A model generated the notes under the pieces. That model did not search any database and was not told the origin of the DNA. It saw only the letters and a list, made by a program, of their open reading frames with translations. Below are positions 12,100 through 53,600 of a stretch of DNA of 64,000 bases, one piece after another. Within the stretch, counting starts at the first letter, position 1. Every line of letters starts with the position of its first letter. Origin of the DNA: Salvelinus alpinus (Eukaryota; Chordata; Actinopteri; Salmoniformes; Salmonidae); assembly GCF_045679555.1 (NCBI RefSeq), contig NC_092115.1:34039728-34103727 (forward strand). The letters are read 5' to 3'. The translations under genes were made by a program, and so were the position numbers.

Positions 12100-12740
12100 C
12101 ATTGAATTATATTCATGAAATGACGTGTGGGGGTGGAGGGGTGGGGTCTACTAAGCTAACATATATATATTTTTAAGATGGTCATACCAAAGATCCTTTA
12201 GATATTTGATGTTGAATTTTATGACCCCTGTAGGTAAAAACAATTTTTTAAATAAAAAAACGATTTGATGAAACATTGAATTTGGCCTTACTGCTCTTAG
12301 CCCATAGAAACACATTGAATAACACATTCATACACGCCAAAACAGATAGTCAAAACAGTTATCCAAAGAAAGTATGGTTTCAGGTGTCTGAAATGTATCT
12401 GACAGATGCATCAGGATGTTTTTCTTTACATCCGTAACCCTTGTCCCAAAAAATCCTATTAATTTTCATCCATTTTTTACTAGCTGTTACCGGGTTACCT
12501 TGAGGTGAGTCCTGTGAAGCTTGTGGGTGTCGTAGAGCAAAACAGATAACACTTTTGTTAGAGTCTTAGCTTCAGAGAATAGTTTCTAGTGCAAACCGTT
12601 CGGTCACTACAGACGTTTTCGTGAGAAGGCAGATTTTTGGGATGTCTCCCGATCTGACACCGCTGTCGCTCTGCCACCTTCCACCGCAGATTGGGAAGGC
12701 CGACATCGGCGGATGCAGTGGATTAAGATGCAGCCCATGC
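12100..12740. other. no gene recognised
   Basis: AT-rich, probably repeat-derived; no ends or coding motifs that I could assign. Confidence 0.4.
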
Positions 12741-12747
12741 AAAAAAC

Positions 12748-12975
12748 TGTGTTAGCAACTGGGTCCTAGATATCCTGACGGGCCGACCCCAGGTGGTGAC
12801 CGTAGGCAACAACACCTCCGCCACGCTGATCCTCAACATGGGGGCCCCCCAGGGGTGTGTTCTTAGCCCCCTCTTGTACTCCCTGTTCACCCATGACTGC
12901 GTGGTTACGCACGACTCCAACTAAATCATCAAGTATGCTGACGACACGACAGTGGTAGGCCTGATTACCAACAAC
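12748..12975 (+). pseudogene. LINE reverse transcriptase fragment
   Basis: Plus-strand reading gives [35 protein letters not shown] and, after an in-frame TAA at about 12922, IIKYADDTTVVGL. These are reverse transcriptase motifs including the catalytic YADD. About 75 codons only, with no flanking ORF. Confidence 0.85.
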
Positions 12976-13354
12976 GGCTTATTTAGGTTAAGTTGTCACC
13001 TAATTGTGTATCACTGCACTTTAAATACTTAAAAGCACAACACAGTTCAAATGGGAATACAATGACATATATTTTGTTCATGTATACAACAACTGAATGT
13101 ACACATCTAACAACAACCAAATTACCTGAATTGCAGTTGAGTACATGGTGCACGTGACCAATGCTGTTCAAGATTCTGGGCAGATTATTAAAGCAATTGT
13201 GAAGAACCCCACAGACCTGCGATCTTGAACATGCATACTTTCAATGATTACATAAGAAGACATTATAGTTACAGTAACCTCCAAATGTCGCCATGGATAT
13301 GTTGCTCATTTTAAGGTTGAATAAATACTCTTACTTCAGTTTGTAGTCTTAACC

Positions 13355-13955
13355 AAACTGTGTTTGGTTGACAACGCAACCAAATATCAACATGTAGCCA
13401 TTCCATGCAGTCAAATGACCAAATCGCCCTCTAGTGGTCTCATGGTTGGAATGTTATTAATATTTTTCATAATTTCATAATTAATCCCCCCAAAGAATAA
13501 TACGCTGAAAATCCGGTGTTTCTATGTCAAACGGTTTTGTTATATTTCAGTATTCTGTGATGTATATGAAGTGTAATATTGGGATGCAAAGTCAAGATTG
13601 AATACATTTCAACTCTATATCTGACATGGTACAGGTGTGTTCTTTTTTTTGAGCCCATAACCATGTGTGTGGGGTGTATACTAGTAAATTTGTTTAAGAC
13701 TACCAAGAAACACTCTGTGTGACTCTCATTTAGCCCACTGCAGTAATTAAAGGAGATGTATCTATACGGCTTGGATAGCTCCATCTGTGCCACCGGCTTA
13801 ATCCTATTCTTTAACTTTTATTTTTAGTTGAGTTGGAGATGTGAATCCAACATATAATTTGTTAACTTGTTGTCAAGTTAATAGGCTATTTACTGCATTT
13901 CAAAAGTGATATTGAATTGTGTTTGGTTGTCAACGCAACCAAATAGCAACATTTG
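13355..13955. repeat. pair of short dispersed repeats
   Basis: TGTGTTTGGTTG-(A/T)-CAACGCAACCAAATA occurs near 13358-13387 and again near 13919-13948. Each is itself a near palindrome (TTTGGTTG...CAACCAAA). Probably pieces of one repeat family. The remainder is AT-rich and non-coding. Confidence 0.45.
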
Positions 13956-14155
13956 AAGGAGTCTATCTTCTGCTTTGATAGTTCCACCCAGGAATTAGAA
14001 TAATAGAATGGACTCGGCTTTTCAAGAAAACTAACATTGAGACATTGTGGTCTGTTTACATATATTTTACAGCCTTTTTATACAGACCTTTGTTTTACAA
14101 AACCTGTATACACTGAATTTATAATTATATGACAATATTTTAGGATAACAATAAT

Positions 14156-14869
14156 TGGTAAAACTTTACTTGACACCCAGCGTCATAACACGTTATGAGA
14201 CGATCATAACCATGTTATAATATGTCATAACAGCTAACATTTGTCATAACCTGTAATAATATGGTCATAACACTTTCACGACCATATATTTAGACCTGTT
14301 GTGACATATATTTGCGTTATTTTGTGGCTGGTTATGACACCTACATGAGCTTGTCAAAACCCACAAAACCTACCACACAATGCTCTGTTGCTGATGACTG
14401 GGATGAATGTAGCAGCATGACAAGACACTCTCTTTTTGACTGATAACTATCATAAGGGAATGTACGTGAGAGGTCTATCTGGCTTATATGATTATGATGG
14501 TCATAATGCTTCATGACAGTGTCATAGTATATTTTCTAAGTTATTTAAAATATGATGAAAAAACCTGACTAAGGAATTCATTACAACAACAAAGGATTTA
14601 AGTAACAAACTTTTAAACGAAAGGAAGATTCTTGACAGGGGAAAAACTCATTTGAATAAATGTGGGTTTTGACACTATTATGTCGGTGTCATAATCAGCC
14701 ATAAAATAACACAATATATATCACAACAGGTGTAAATATATGGGTCATGACAGTGTTATGACCATATTGTGACAGGTTATGACAAGTTATGTCAGCTGTT
14801 ATGACATATTATGACATGGTTATGACCTTGTCATAACGTGTTATGACACTGTGTGTCAAGTTGTACCAT
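14156..14869. mobile_element. foldback element with long inverted arms
   Basis: Left arm starts TGGTAAAACTTTACTTGACAC and includes GTCATAACACGTTATGA; the right arm is its imperfect reverse complement ending GTGTCAAGTTGTACCA. The arms run roughly 200 bp each and are rich in GTCATAAC/GTTATGAC motifs. The centre has no ORF. Confidence 0.85.
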
Positions 14870-15344
14870 TTAAAAAAAAAACTATTCACAAACTTCTGCG
14901 CTGGGCTTTTACTAGTATTAGTGGACCGATATAGACATCTGTAGCGTCAGCTTGGTAAAAAAGGAAGATGTATAATTAAGAACCTTATCTTGCAGGATTC
15001 AATAGTTGGAATTGTAAGAGTTGTTGCCCTGCCCCTTTCTCTGCTATTGTCATTCTAATGGATCCAGAAAGAACAAAACCCATCCTCAAACATTTGCATC
15101 AAAAGGTGCAAAGTTATGGGGGAAGACACAAAACATCCACGTCAACATCTTGATCAAATAACATGGAAAACAACCAGTTTTTGTGCAGTATTAATTTACC
15201 ATCCTTACAAACCACAATGTAAATGTACGTTATTGTACATAGTTTGGTCATCTAGGTTTGTACCTGTAGACTTTCCATCACCATGAAGAAAAACAATGAC
15301 CAGTACAGTAATTGAGTACTTTGAGACATCAAGTGGTTTGTGAT

Positions 15345-15470
15345 GATGTGGCTAAGTTTATAGAGCATGGCCCTTGCAGTGCTAGGGTTGTGGGTTCAAT
15401 TCCCAGAGGGGACCAGTAAGGAAATTACTCAGTAAGTTACTCTGGATAAGAGTGTCTATGGAAAAGAAGT
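15345..15470 (+). mobile_element. tRNA-derived SINE (HpaI-like)
   Basis: A-box-like GTGGCTAAGTTTATAGAGC, B box GGTTCAATTCC at 15393-15403, then GGGGACCAGTA and the tail CTCTGGATAAGAGTGTCTATG. This order matches the salmonid HpaI SINE family as I know it. Confidence 0.75.
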
Positions 15471-16074
15471 AAAGAGACCATTTCAGTTTTCACATAGAAA
15501 TAAGTTGCATTTGCAAAGTATTTAAAGAAACTGGAAAACATATATCAAGAAAGTATTTTTAAGTTCCACAAGTATTATTAGATTCACTTTTTTGTTGAGT
15601 CTGATAATTATCAGACTTAAGTTACAGATGCTGGTAAACACTCAAATACATTTGTTTTGTTTTTTTAAATCACAAAAGTAGTGCACTGGGCCTTTAGTAG
15701 TCCAGTATTAGAGAACTGATATAGATGTCTTCAGCTCGGCCAATTTTTTTGATGTTTCATCAAATTGATCAATCTTCTCCTCTCTCCAAAGTTTGGAATT
15801 TTTACTGTATCTCTATGCTCAATGCTGCAATATAGTGAATGAAAAAACAGTATTCTGGAGACCTGTCTTGTTGTTTTTGTAATGCCAGATGCATCCATCC
15901 TGCACATGGTAAGATTTTAGGCGAGAAAGAAAACAGTGTGATCTGTTTTACGGCCAGATTTCTTTTTGTTTATTTTCTCTGTATTTATAGTTGTCATCAG
16001 TCAAGCATGATTTCACCTCTACATGAGTCAACATCATTTTTAGGAATGGGGTGGTGACAGGACTGCCTTCACTG

Positions 16075-17494
16075 TTAAATCAGTCAATTGAAATAAATTC
16101 AGTAAGCCCTAATCTATGGATTTCACGACTGGGAATACAGATATGCATCTGTTGGTCAAAGATTCCTTTAAAAAAAGGTAGGGGCGTGGATCAGAAAACC
16201 AGTCAGCATCTGCTGTGACCACAATTTGCCTCATGCAGCATTACACATCTCCTTCTCATAGAGTTGATCAGGCTGTTGATTGTGGCCTGTGGAATGTTGT
16301 CCCACTCCTCTTCAATGGCTGTGCGAAGTTGCTGGATATTGGCAGGAATTGGAACACGTTGTCGTACACAGCTATCCAGAGCATCCCAAACATGGTCAAT
16401 GGGTGACATGTCTGGTGAGTATGCAGGCCATGGAAGAACTGGTACATTTTTAGCTTCCAGGAATTGTGTACAGATACTTACGACATGGGGCCGTGCATTA
16501 TCATGCAGAAACATGAGGTGACGGTGGCAGACAATTGTGACAATTGTGTTCATTGTCCATAGCTATGTCTACCCATACCATAACCCCAACCCCACCATGG
16601 GGAACTCTGTTCACAACGTTGACATCAGTAAACCGTCGCTCATACGACGCCATGGAAGAGGAGTGGGACAATATTCCACAGGCCACAATCAACAAACAGC
16701 ATGATCAACTCTATGAAAAGCAGATGTGTCGTGCTGTCTGCTATCTGCCCTGTACAGATGAAACCGGGATTCATTCATGAAGAGCACACTTCTACCGCAT
16801 GCCAGTGGCCATCGAAGGTGAGCATTTGCCCACTGAAGTCGGTTACGATGCCGAACTACGGTCAGGTCAAGATCTGGTGAGGATGACGAGCATGCAGATG
16901 AGCTTCCCTGAGACGGTTTCTGACAGTTTGTTCAGACAATCTTTGGTTGTGCAGACAATCTTTGGTTGTGCAAACCCACACTTTCAACAGCTGTCTGGGT
17001 GGCTGGTCTCAGAGAATTCCGCAAGTGAAGAAGCCGGATGTGGATGGTTACACGTGGTCAGTGGTTGAGAAGTCGGTTGGACATACTGCCAAATTCTCTA
17101 AAACAATGTTGGAGGAGGCTTATGGTAGAGAAATTAACGTTAAATTATTTGGCAACAGCTCTGGTGGACATTCTTGCAGTCAGTTTGCCAATTGCACGCT
17201 CCCTCAACTTGTGGCAATGTTTTGTGTTCACAAAACTACACATCTTTTATTGTCCCCAGCACAAGGTGCACCTGTGTAATGATCATGCTGTTTATTCAGC
17301 TTCTTGATATGCCACAGCTGTTAGGTGGATGGATTATCTTGGCAAAGAAGAAATGCTCACTAACAGGGATGTAAACAAATTTGTACTCAACATTTGAGAG
17401 AAATAAGCTTTTTGTGCATATGGAACATTTCTGGGATCTTTTATTTCAACGTCGAGACCACCGACGTTACATATATATTTTTTTGTTCACTGTA
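16075..17494 (-). mobile_element. rearranged Tc1-like transposon
   Basis: The left part (CAATTGAAATAAATTCAG, GGATTTCACGACTGGGAATA) and right part (GATGGATTATCTTGGCAAAG, GAAATGCTCACTAACAGGGA, ending near TTTTTTTGTTCACTGTA) match a widespread fish Tc1-like element. The transposase is on the minus strand and broken. A segment encoding the C-terminal EEEWDNIPQATIN motif appears a second time on the opposite strand at about 16651-16735, splitting the gene. Confidence 0.75.
16203..16660 (-). pseudogene. Tc1-like transposase remnant (C-terminal catalytic part)
   Basis: Minus-strand reading: FTDVNVVNRVPHGGVGVMVW in one frame (about 16580-16640), then after a frame change HDNARPHV (second catalytic Asp), WPAYSPDMSPIDHVWDAL (DDE/D C-terminal motif; the expected E or D is D in PIDHVWD), EEEWDNIPQATINSLI and a stop. 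The DNA-binding N-terminus is not recognisable. Confidence 0.8.
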
Positions 17495-17965
17495 AACACG
17501 TTTGTGGTTGATGGAAAGAGGATGGTGACATGGAAGTACCCCACCCACACTGTTACCAATCATTCTGCATGGAAATGTGTATCCTATGAGACTAGGCCTA
17601 TATAGAAAAAAATGAATTTAAAGTGACTCCATGTTTGTAGTTTTTATGTTGTTTTATTATGTTATTATAAAGTTAACATCTATCAATCTAGTACAGACAA
17701 TAGGACAAACAGTATCCTGTGTACAATCAGTTTTAAAACAGACATTGAGGTAAAACTGTTACAGTGCTAGAAGTAACAACACTGTCTCGAAAAAGGATTT
17801 TATCTGCAAATATATACTCTTACTTACTAATATATACATTTACGGTAAAATAAATAATCATAAAAACATCAGACTTTAGAAATCCATAAAAACACAAAAA
17901 CTAATTTGTACAAAACTTTGGATTTAAAGACCATAAGAAAACGTTTATAACATCAGCAAATTGTT
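17495..17965. other. no gene recognised
   Basis: AT-rich spacer; no coding motif. Confidence 0.4.
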
Positions 17966-17967
17966 TA

Positions 17968-18890
<923 letters not shown>

Positions 18891-20511
18891 TACAGTTCCT
18901 TATGAAAGTATTCTCACCGCTTGATCTTTTCCACATTTTGTTGTGTTACAGCCTGAATTTGAAATGGATTAAATTGAGATTTGTTTGTCACATACAATAC
19001 CACATAAAGTCAAAGTGGAATATTATATATTTTTTTTTAACCAATTCATTCAAAATGAAGAGCTGAAATGTCTAGAGCCAATGAGTATCCAACCCCTTGG
19101 TGAAGCATGGTGAAGTTATTAAGTACACTTTGGATGGTGTATCAATACACCCAGTCACACCCAGTCACTACAGAGATACAGGCGTCGTTCCTAACTCAGT
19201 TGCTGGAGAGGAAAGAAACCACTCAGGGATTTCACCATGAGGCCAATGGTGACTTTAAAACAGTTATAGAGTTTAATGGCTGTGATAGTGGAAAACTGAG
19301 CATTGATCAACAACATTGTAGTTACTCCACAATGCTAACCTAATTGACAGAGTGAAAAGAAGGAAGCCTGTACAGAATAAAAATATTCCAAAACATGCAT
19401 CCTGTTTGCAACAAGGCACTAAAGTAATACTGCAGGAAATGAGGCAAAGCAGTTAACTTTTTCTACTGAATACAAAGTGTTATGTTTGGGGCAAATCCAA
19501 CACAACACATTACTGAGTACCACTCTGCATATTTTCAAGCATAGTGGTTTTCCTAGAGGAAAGGCTGTGGTGTATTCAACAAGGGAAATAGTTTGCAAAT
19601 GTTGGCTAACGTTAGCTGACATATTCCATTTGTTTTGTGTTAGCCGCGACCATTCGCTAACGTTAGCTAACAGTCTGAGAAGATAGTGTGCGGCGAACAT
19701 AAGTGTCTGTTTCAGGTCTAAAATGCCGCTAAAATAATGAAGAGGCCATGTATAATTTCTACTATATTTAGTAGGAATAGCTAAGTCGTTTTCAGGTTGA
19801 ATATTGTCGCTAAAAGGCCACAGTAATCATTACAAAAAGTAGCTGTTTGATATTTCACCATAACATTTTTGAATGTTCATTAAAATCGTTCAACTGAAAT
19901 TGTTACTCTGGCAACATGTTCCCTGCAAACAGAAGCCATGTTGAACTCGCCTTTGATTCAGTCTGCTTTCCAACAGACACTGGGAGATGAATTCACCTTT
20001 CAGTCGGACAATAACCTAAAAGCACAAGGCCAAATCTACATTGGAGATGCTTACCAAGAAGACAGTGAATGTTCCTCAGTGGCCGATTTACAATTTTGAC
20101 TTAAATCTGCTTGAAATTCTATGGCAAGTCCCGAAAATATTTGTTTCTAGCAATGATCAACATTCAATTTGACAGAGCTTGAAGAATGTTGAAAAAAATG
20201 ATGGGCAAATATTGTACAATCCAGGTGTGCAAAGCTCTTAGAGACTTACCCAGAAAGACTCACAGCTGTAATCGCTGCCAAAGGTGATTATAACATGTAT
20301 TGACTCAGGGGTGTGAATACTTATGGAAATGAGATAATTCTGTATTTCATTTTCATTAAATTTGCTATATTTAAAACATATATTTTCACTTTGTCATTAT
20401 TGGGTATTGTGTGTAGATGGGTGAGAAAAAATATATATTTATAATTCAAACTGTAACACAACAAAATGTGGAATAAGTCAAGAGATATGAATACTTTCTG
20501 AAGGCACTGTA
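18891..20511 (+). mobile_element. Tc1/mariner-like element, decayed copy B with an internal insertion
   Basis: Same family as copy A: left CCACATTTTGTTGTGTTACAG, right GAATACTTTCTGAAGGCACTG, flanked by TA on both sides. About 390 bp at roughly 19560-19945 has no counterpart in copy A and replaces the segment between the AAGCATAGTGG and CAGTCTGCTTTCC landmarks. The transposase is decayed. Confidence 0.85.
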
Positions 20512-21440
20512 CATACATACATGTTAATAATTAGCAGCATACAAAGGGGAAAGTCTTGATAGTTTCAGTGATGCTGCTATTTCTATGGTTGGAGGAGAAA
20601 GAATAAGCCAGGAATCAGAATCAGATACACAGTTTTTGGTCATTTTTTTACAGCAACTGCATCTGGGTTACCACTTGCCATCAGATTGCTGTTCATGACA
20701 TACAAAGTATACGCTGAGGAGCATTTCAGATTACAATAAGTAATAGCTTACAGATAACATAGCATACGTGCATTCATGGGCATAACAAAAAAAACGGAAT
20801 TATTCTAGTGGGCAATTCCCTTTCACAAACGTTCATTCTCAAACACTAAATAGCATGGGTTTGTCTGCACCAGGTCACGTGGTGATATACACACTGTGTT
20901 TCGGTGAACGTTACTAACACTGATAAAAACGAGGAGAATAAGCTTCGTACTCTTCAACTAGACACAAGTGCTGAACTTTCAAACTCACTTTAGACTGACC
21001 ACCTCATGCTCCTCCAGCTGAAAGTAATTTGTCTTTGGGCTATACTTTGTTTTATCATCGACCGTACTGTGGCCAAACCTCTTGTAGCAAAGTTCCGATG
21101 AGACATTTATATTACAATGTATAGGGATAAACGTCAATGCTTTCTTAATATTCTTAATTTCAAACCTGTTGTTTGGTTGATTTGTGCTCATGGGCTTTTT
21201 GAGATCAGAATAATCCCAATTAATACCACAGATAAAAAAAGCCAGAGGATTTGAGAACACATGAAATGGAAAAACAACATTCACTTAGGTACAATTGCAT
21301 TCTAACCCCAACATTAGTAACAAGTTAACACTAGATCTATATTTAACATAAAAAATCCCATTCACACAGTCGAAAAGTTAGTTACCACTTAAATACCACA
21401 AATGTTGAGTAGAACATGTGCTCTTGAGTGTATCAATAGC
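20512..21440. other. no gene recognised
   Basis: No element ends or coding motifs. The 99-codon minus frame at 20985-21284 has no recognisable feature. Confidence 0.4.
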
Positions 21441-22205
21441 TAGGTTTCCATCCAATTGATGACAGATTTTCATGCGAATATTCTAAAATATGCATAAATA
21501 AAATATGCAAATTTTCCCACCAGATATGTGTTTCCATCAAATTGACTTGTTGCAGATAAAAGTCTGTACGTGATGACGTAGTACACATAAAACATACTCT
21601 CGTGGTTGAATTCCCATACAAGTTAAATGGGTTTCCATCACATTTTCAACTCTACTGATCGTTTTGTCACAAAAAATGTTGCGTTATATAGCGAATGTGC
21701 CTACTCTGGTATTGGCACGCTCTAGCCAACAGCTTGCAGATACAATGTGGGTATAGCCTACATGATGAGATTATTACGGACAAAATAGCAGATTATTTTT
21801 ATTTGTCAAACGGTAGCCAAGCATCGATCATCATGTCACCAGAATAAGTATCTTGATATTTATTGGAAAGGAGCATCAAGCTCATCACGGTGCGCTTTCA
21901 CCCCCCTGTGAAGTTCATCATAATTTATTTAATCTGAAGCCTAATAAATGGCATTCTTTTCCAAGTCGTATTGGGAGGACCACACAACAAGTCATCGCGT
22001 GTCTCCAAGATAAAAGCATTTCCACTGCCATTTCTTTGCATCATTAATTTTAGCAACACAAAAAGTTTGCACATTGTCTAAAGTATTTTGTTTTGTCGAC
22101 ATTTGGAAAGTTTACCGGCAAATGTGCTGTTTCCATCAGGCCTTTCATTACATTTTTATATCCGACATGAACTTTAAGCAAATAAAAAGGTTGGATGGAA
22201 ACCTG
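21441..22205. mobile_element. non-autonomous TIR DNA element, complete copy
   Basis: Ends TAGGTTTCCATCCAATTG and AGGTTGGATGGAAACCT are inverted repeats. About 765 bp with no transposase. A second, partial copy opens the window (1-410). Confidence 0.75.
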
Positions 22206-22276
22206 GTTATGGTAATACAAAGTTGAGAACATAGCTCAGAAATGTTGTTTTTTTAGATATATAAACTCATACGCAT

Positions 22277-22282
22277 TTTATT
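22277..22282 (-). other. candidate polyadenylation signal of wnt3a
   Basis: First AATAAA on the minus strand after the wnt3a stop codon, giving a 3' untranslated region of about 880 bases. No similar signal was seen between it and the stop. Unverified. Confidence 0.3.
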
Positions 22283-23161
22283 TAAAAAATAACACCATGA
22301 GGGTGGCGAGCAGAGAGTACCACAGAATATTTAGAAAAATACTGTTGTCACTATCTGGGCAAGCGGCAAAGTCCAATTTCTACCATTTATCTTCCTCAAA
22401 TCTGATTTTAAATCTGAACCTAACCCTAACTTTAACCATGCTGCTAACCTTATGCCTAACCGTAACCTTGAATTAAGATAAAAAATATACATTTTGTTTT
22501 CATACATTTTTACAATATAGCCAATTTTTACTTTGCTGCTGGCCTATCTAGTGGGAATAGAAAAATATGACATGTTCATCATAGATTGTATGGTGTCCCA
22601 AAGGTTTAGACAGTGCTGTTCTGCTCTACATGAAGGTGACGACACAGAGTACACAGATAATTCACCAATATGGTGCTTGTTAACAGCACAGTTTATATAG
22701 CCAGTATAAAACCTACAGTTCTCTTTTCTTGTGTCAGGAAACCAATACCTTGAAACACCTTTCTGGAAATCACTTGAAGTCCCTCCTTGGCTACAATCAG
22801 CCCACTCTGTAATGGTCTCCTCTTTTGCCTCTATCGATGAGATGGTGTTCATCAACATCATCAACATCATCATGTTGTTTGTCTGAATGGAGCCTCCATG
22901 GGTGCACCTCTGTGTTCTAGAACTACCTCAGCATTCTAAGACTGAGGCTGAATCCACTGCATCACATGACAGGCGGCTATATATTTTTGCCTACTAGCTG
23001 ACTGTACTAAAGCTGAGTCGGTTAACGCTTGATCAAAGTCAAATCAAAGCCTCTCAAGTTCTCTGAGCCCGACTCGTACAGTAGCTTCTTGTTTTATATG
23101 TTGAAGTCTTAAAAAAAAAAATTGGGGTGAGGTGCGGAAAGAGTGGTGCCAGAGGCCCTAT

Positions 23162-50633
<27,472 letters not shown>

Positions 50634-50657
50634 CCTTAAAAAGGTTTCGCTAAACAT

Positions 50658-53600
50658 CTTCACCAGATACACGCGCGCTCATACGCGCACACTCGTTTTT
50701 CAATGAGAGAAAAAACTAAACAATCTGCGCTGCTTACCAAAATGTCTCACCTTGTCCTAAAACTAGTGATAGGTTAGAGAAACAGTATTTTGCGACTAGT
50801 CACAGGAGCCAAATATTAAAAGTTAAAACCAGCTTGCTTTTAGGACCCAATCAGCAGGTACTGCCAAAGGGGAAATTCTGGTGATAGCTGTTCGTTCCCC
50901 TGCGCGCGCTCTTTGCCTGAGTCAGTTAGGCTGAACGCAAACACAAGAATGAGCCCATTTTAAGAAGATAATGTTTTAGTGCTCATTAAGACGTGGTCGC
51001 ATTGGCATGCTGTGTGTGATATATAATGTTGTTTAAAGGAGAAGAGGGAGGGTCCGAGGTCTTTTAAATAGACATCGGAACCCCCGTGGATTGGGTAGCT
51101 ATAACAACCTGTCCGGATTTCACTCCCTGGTTTGAAGCTGCTAAAATGCAGAAATAAATATGTGTGAATTGCTTGAGCCCCGCTATTCAGTTTTCTAATC
51201 CTTCATTTGTCCCCTGTATGTCATTATGGATGCATCTACATACACCTGAGAAGTTGTTTTGTAAGTGATGAGCTGAGTACTAAAAACGTGGAACTTTAAC
51301 TTGCAGATGTAGTTATATCATTACTCCCAAATTAGTACCTCAAAGCATATTTGCATGATCCTTAGAATTTTCCTTCTACTATTATACCCATTCAGATAGC
51401 CTATGTTATAGAAAAAATTGATGTAACGAATTTGGGTTATTTTTGAAAGATGGTATATGTAATTATATCCGTCAGTTATCCATTTTATGTGACTATATTT
51501 TGTCATTTTCTGCAGCATTTGACAACATGCTTACTTTTTACACATTGTGATATCGGTTGTAATTGCGATGTTAGGGTTGCTTGAAAGCTTTTGGTTCTTA
51601 TCGATTGACTTTCACATAATTAATGCCATTTATCTAATTTATAATGACAAAAGTATAGGCCTACAAGAGAGAAATGCATTTCGGGTGTACAAATAGTATC
51701 ATCAAATATCTGCAAATAAGGAACCATCTAATCTGGAATCGAATATTGTTCACTTTACAGATTAGAATATAATTTGTACTATTGGCGAGATAAACCATAC
51801 ATTTAAAAAAAATGAACTGTCCATACGCGTATGTCGGGCTATCTATGTACTTCAAGTCTTTGCAACATGACGTACATATGCTTGCCTGTCCCTAGCTGTG
51901 CTGAGTTTAAATGACACGGTCTTGTATTTCCTCTCTCTCAATGTCAAGTGGCTGTTGATATGTGATCTAATAGGAAGTGGACTAGTCCTCATTCCCCATT
52001 GATATGCACTCACTGATGCATATCTTCGTTCTAACTATATTCTTGCGGTGATTGTTTAAATCAATAGCTTACCATCGACCTATAGTTGCACGGACTGTCA
52101 TGTTAAAGTGAACTCACACTGAAATAAGCTTTGAATTGACGAGAAAGGGGAACCAAGTTGTAGTAGACTACAACTGGCTAAAATGCCAAGCAAATGGATT
52201 AAACTCAAATCCAATGTCACCCATTTAAATTATATATTTCCTGCAGCAGTTTTATCCCGTTTTACACATTTTCTATACACAATAAACAAACGGACATTTT
52301 TGAAACCCCAATAAGATACAATTTTTTTTGTGAATCCAACATGAATGAATTAAATGACGGACTTTATTCTTGTTCATCAATACGTTTATTATGGATGTGT
52401 TGCCTTATACACATGTATGTTGGTTAATATAATGTGATACACAATCACATTCATCAATCAGTTGATTCACGAATTCATTAACTCCACCCCTCACTCACTT
52501 ATAAATGTATTTCATTATCATTTCAAAAGCCCCCAAACCCCGAGCCATCAGAAGTAGGATGAGCCGTCTGAAGAGGCACTACCCCCAGCTACGTTACATT
52601 CTCAGCGTGAAACATTTGGTTCTATCGCCATCTTGTGGACATTGAGCGTGCTATGAACTCAGTGCATTTTTATAAGGAGCAGGAGGGGCACAACCACTCT
52701 GCAGACAGACAGGGGACCAAACGGATCAACAGCTTTTATCAGGAAGATAATGTCACTGTAGTAGGACCTCCAGACATACACTGCTTACAACGGGCTGCAG
52801 AAACGTTCGTCTTCTCAATGATTGCTCTTGCATGCACCCTAAACTGTCTTTATCCAGTACACTACAGTTGACCACTTGATTGACTTAGAATGCTTTGTGG
52901 TTTAGTTCTGATGAGCCAAGAGGGTCTTGTTGATAGACAAGACAATAGGTCACAATTTCTCCGCAGGAAAGTGATTCCTTCCTTTACTACTATTTATCAA
53001 GACAAAATAATTTGTGTTGAAAATTGTCGTTCTTGCTCTTGGTGAGTTATATTTAACTATGAATACGCGATTAAACACCATATTTCTGATACTTTGAAAT
53101 ACATCTATAAATAGCCTCTCTTGAAACGTAGTTTGAAGCCAAGGTGGTCAGCAGCTGCAGCTAGAGAGGGCTACAGGTGCAGAGAGAACCAGGTGCCAAA
53201 CCTGCCTAGTATAGAAGGGGAAATGTGGAAGCAGGCAGAAGGAAAGGGGTACTGACCATATGTCAATGGGTACTGGCAGGGAGGAAGTGTGAACGATGCC
53301 TTTTTTCCAACTGCTGTCAGCATTGGCATGCGGTCTAAGTCAGGGGTGGTGAGGAAAACACATGTCTTCTCAGTTTACAGTAATAGTATGGCATGTCATG
53401 TGAATGTCTGTGCAGTGTGACTGCCCAGCCAGGTGACGATCACACCATTTATATTGCATGAAGTCTGTGTGATATGATTTTGCCATTATTAGTCTTTAAG
53501 AATCAGCTTGCATACAAGCACAGCGAAATGTCAGATTGACGTCATGGTCGAAGTGTTGAACCCTCCAAGTCCTAGCTGCCCCTCAGCTTTACTAAAGAAT

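Noticed and set aside
11541-12975. One LINE insertion with an inverted 5' part (twin priming)
   Set aside because: The 3' end (minus) and the reverse transcriptase fragment (plus) are separated by about 680 bp of unrelated DNA, and the 3' end seems inserted in another repeat; two separate events are simpler.
22544-22873. 109-codon minus-strand open frame after wnt3a
   Set aside because: Low-complexity Met/Ile start from ATC/ATG-like repeats and no recognisable motif; more likely 3' untranslated or intergenic.
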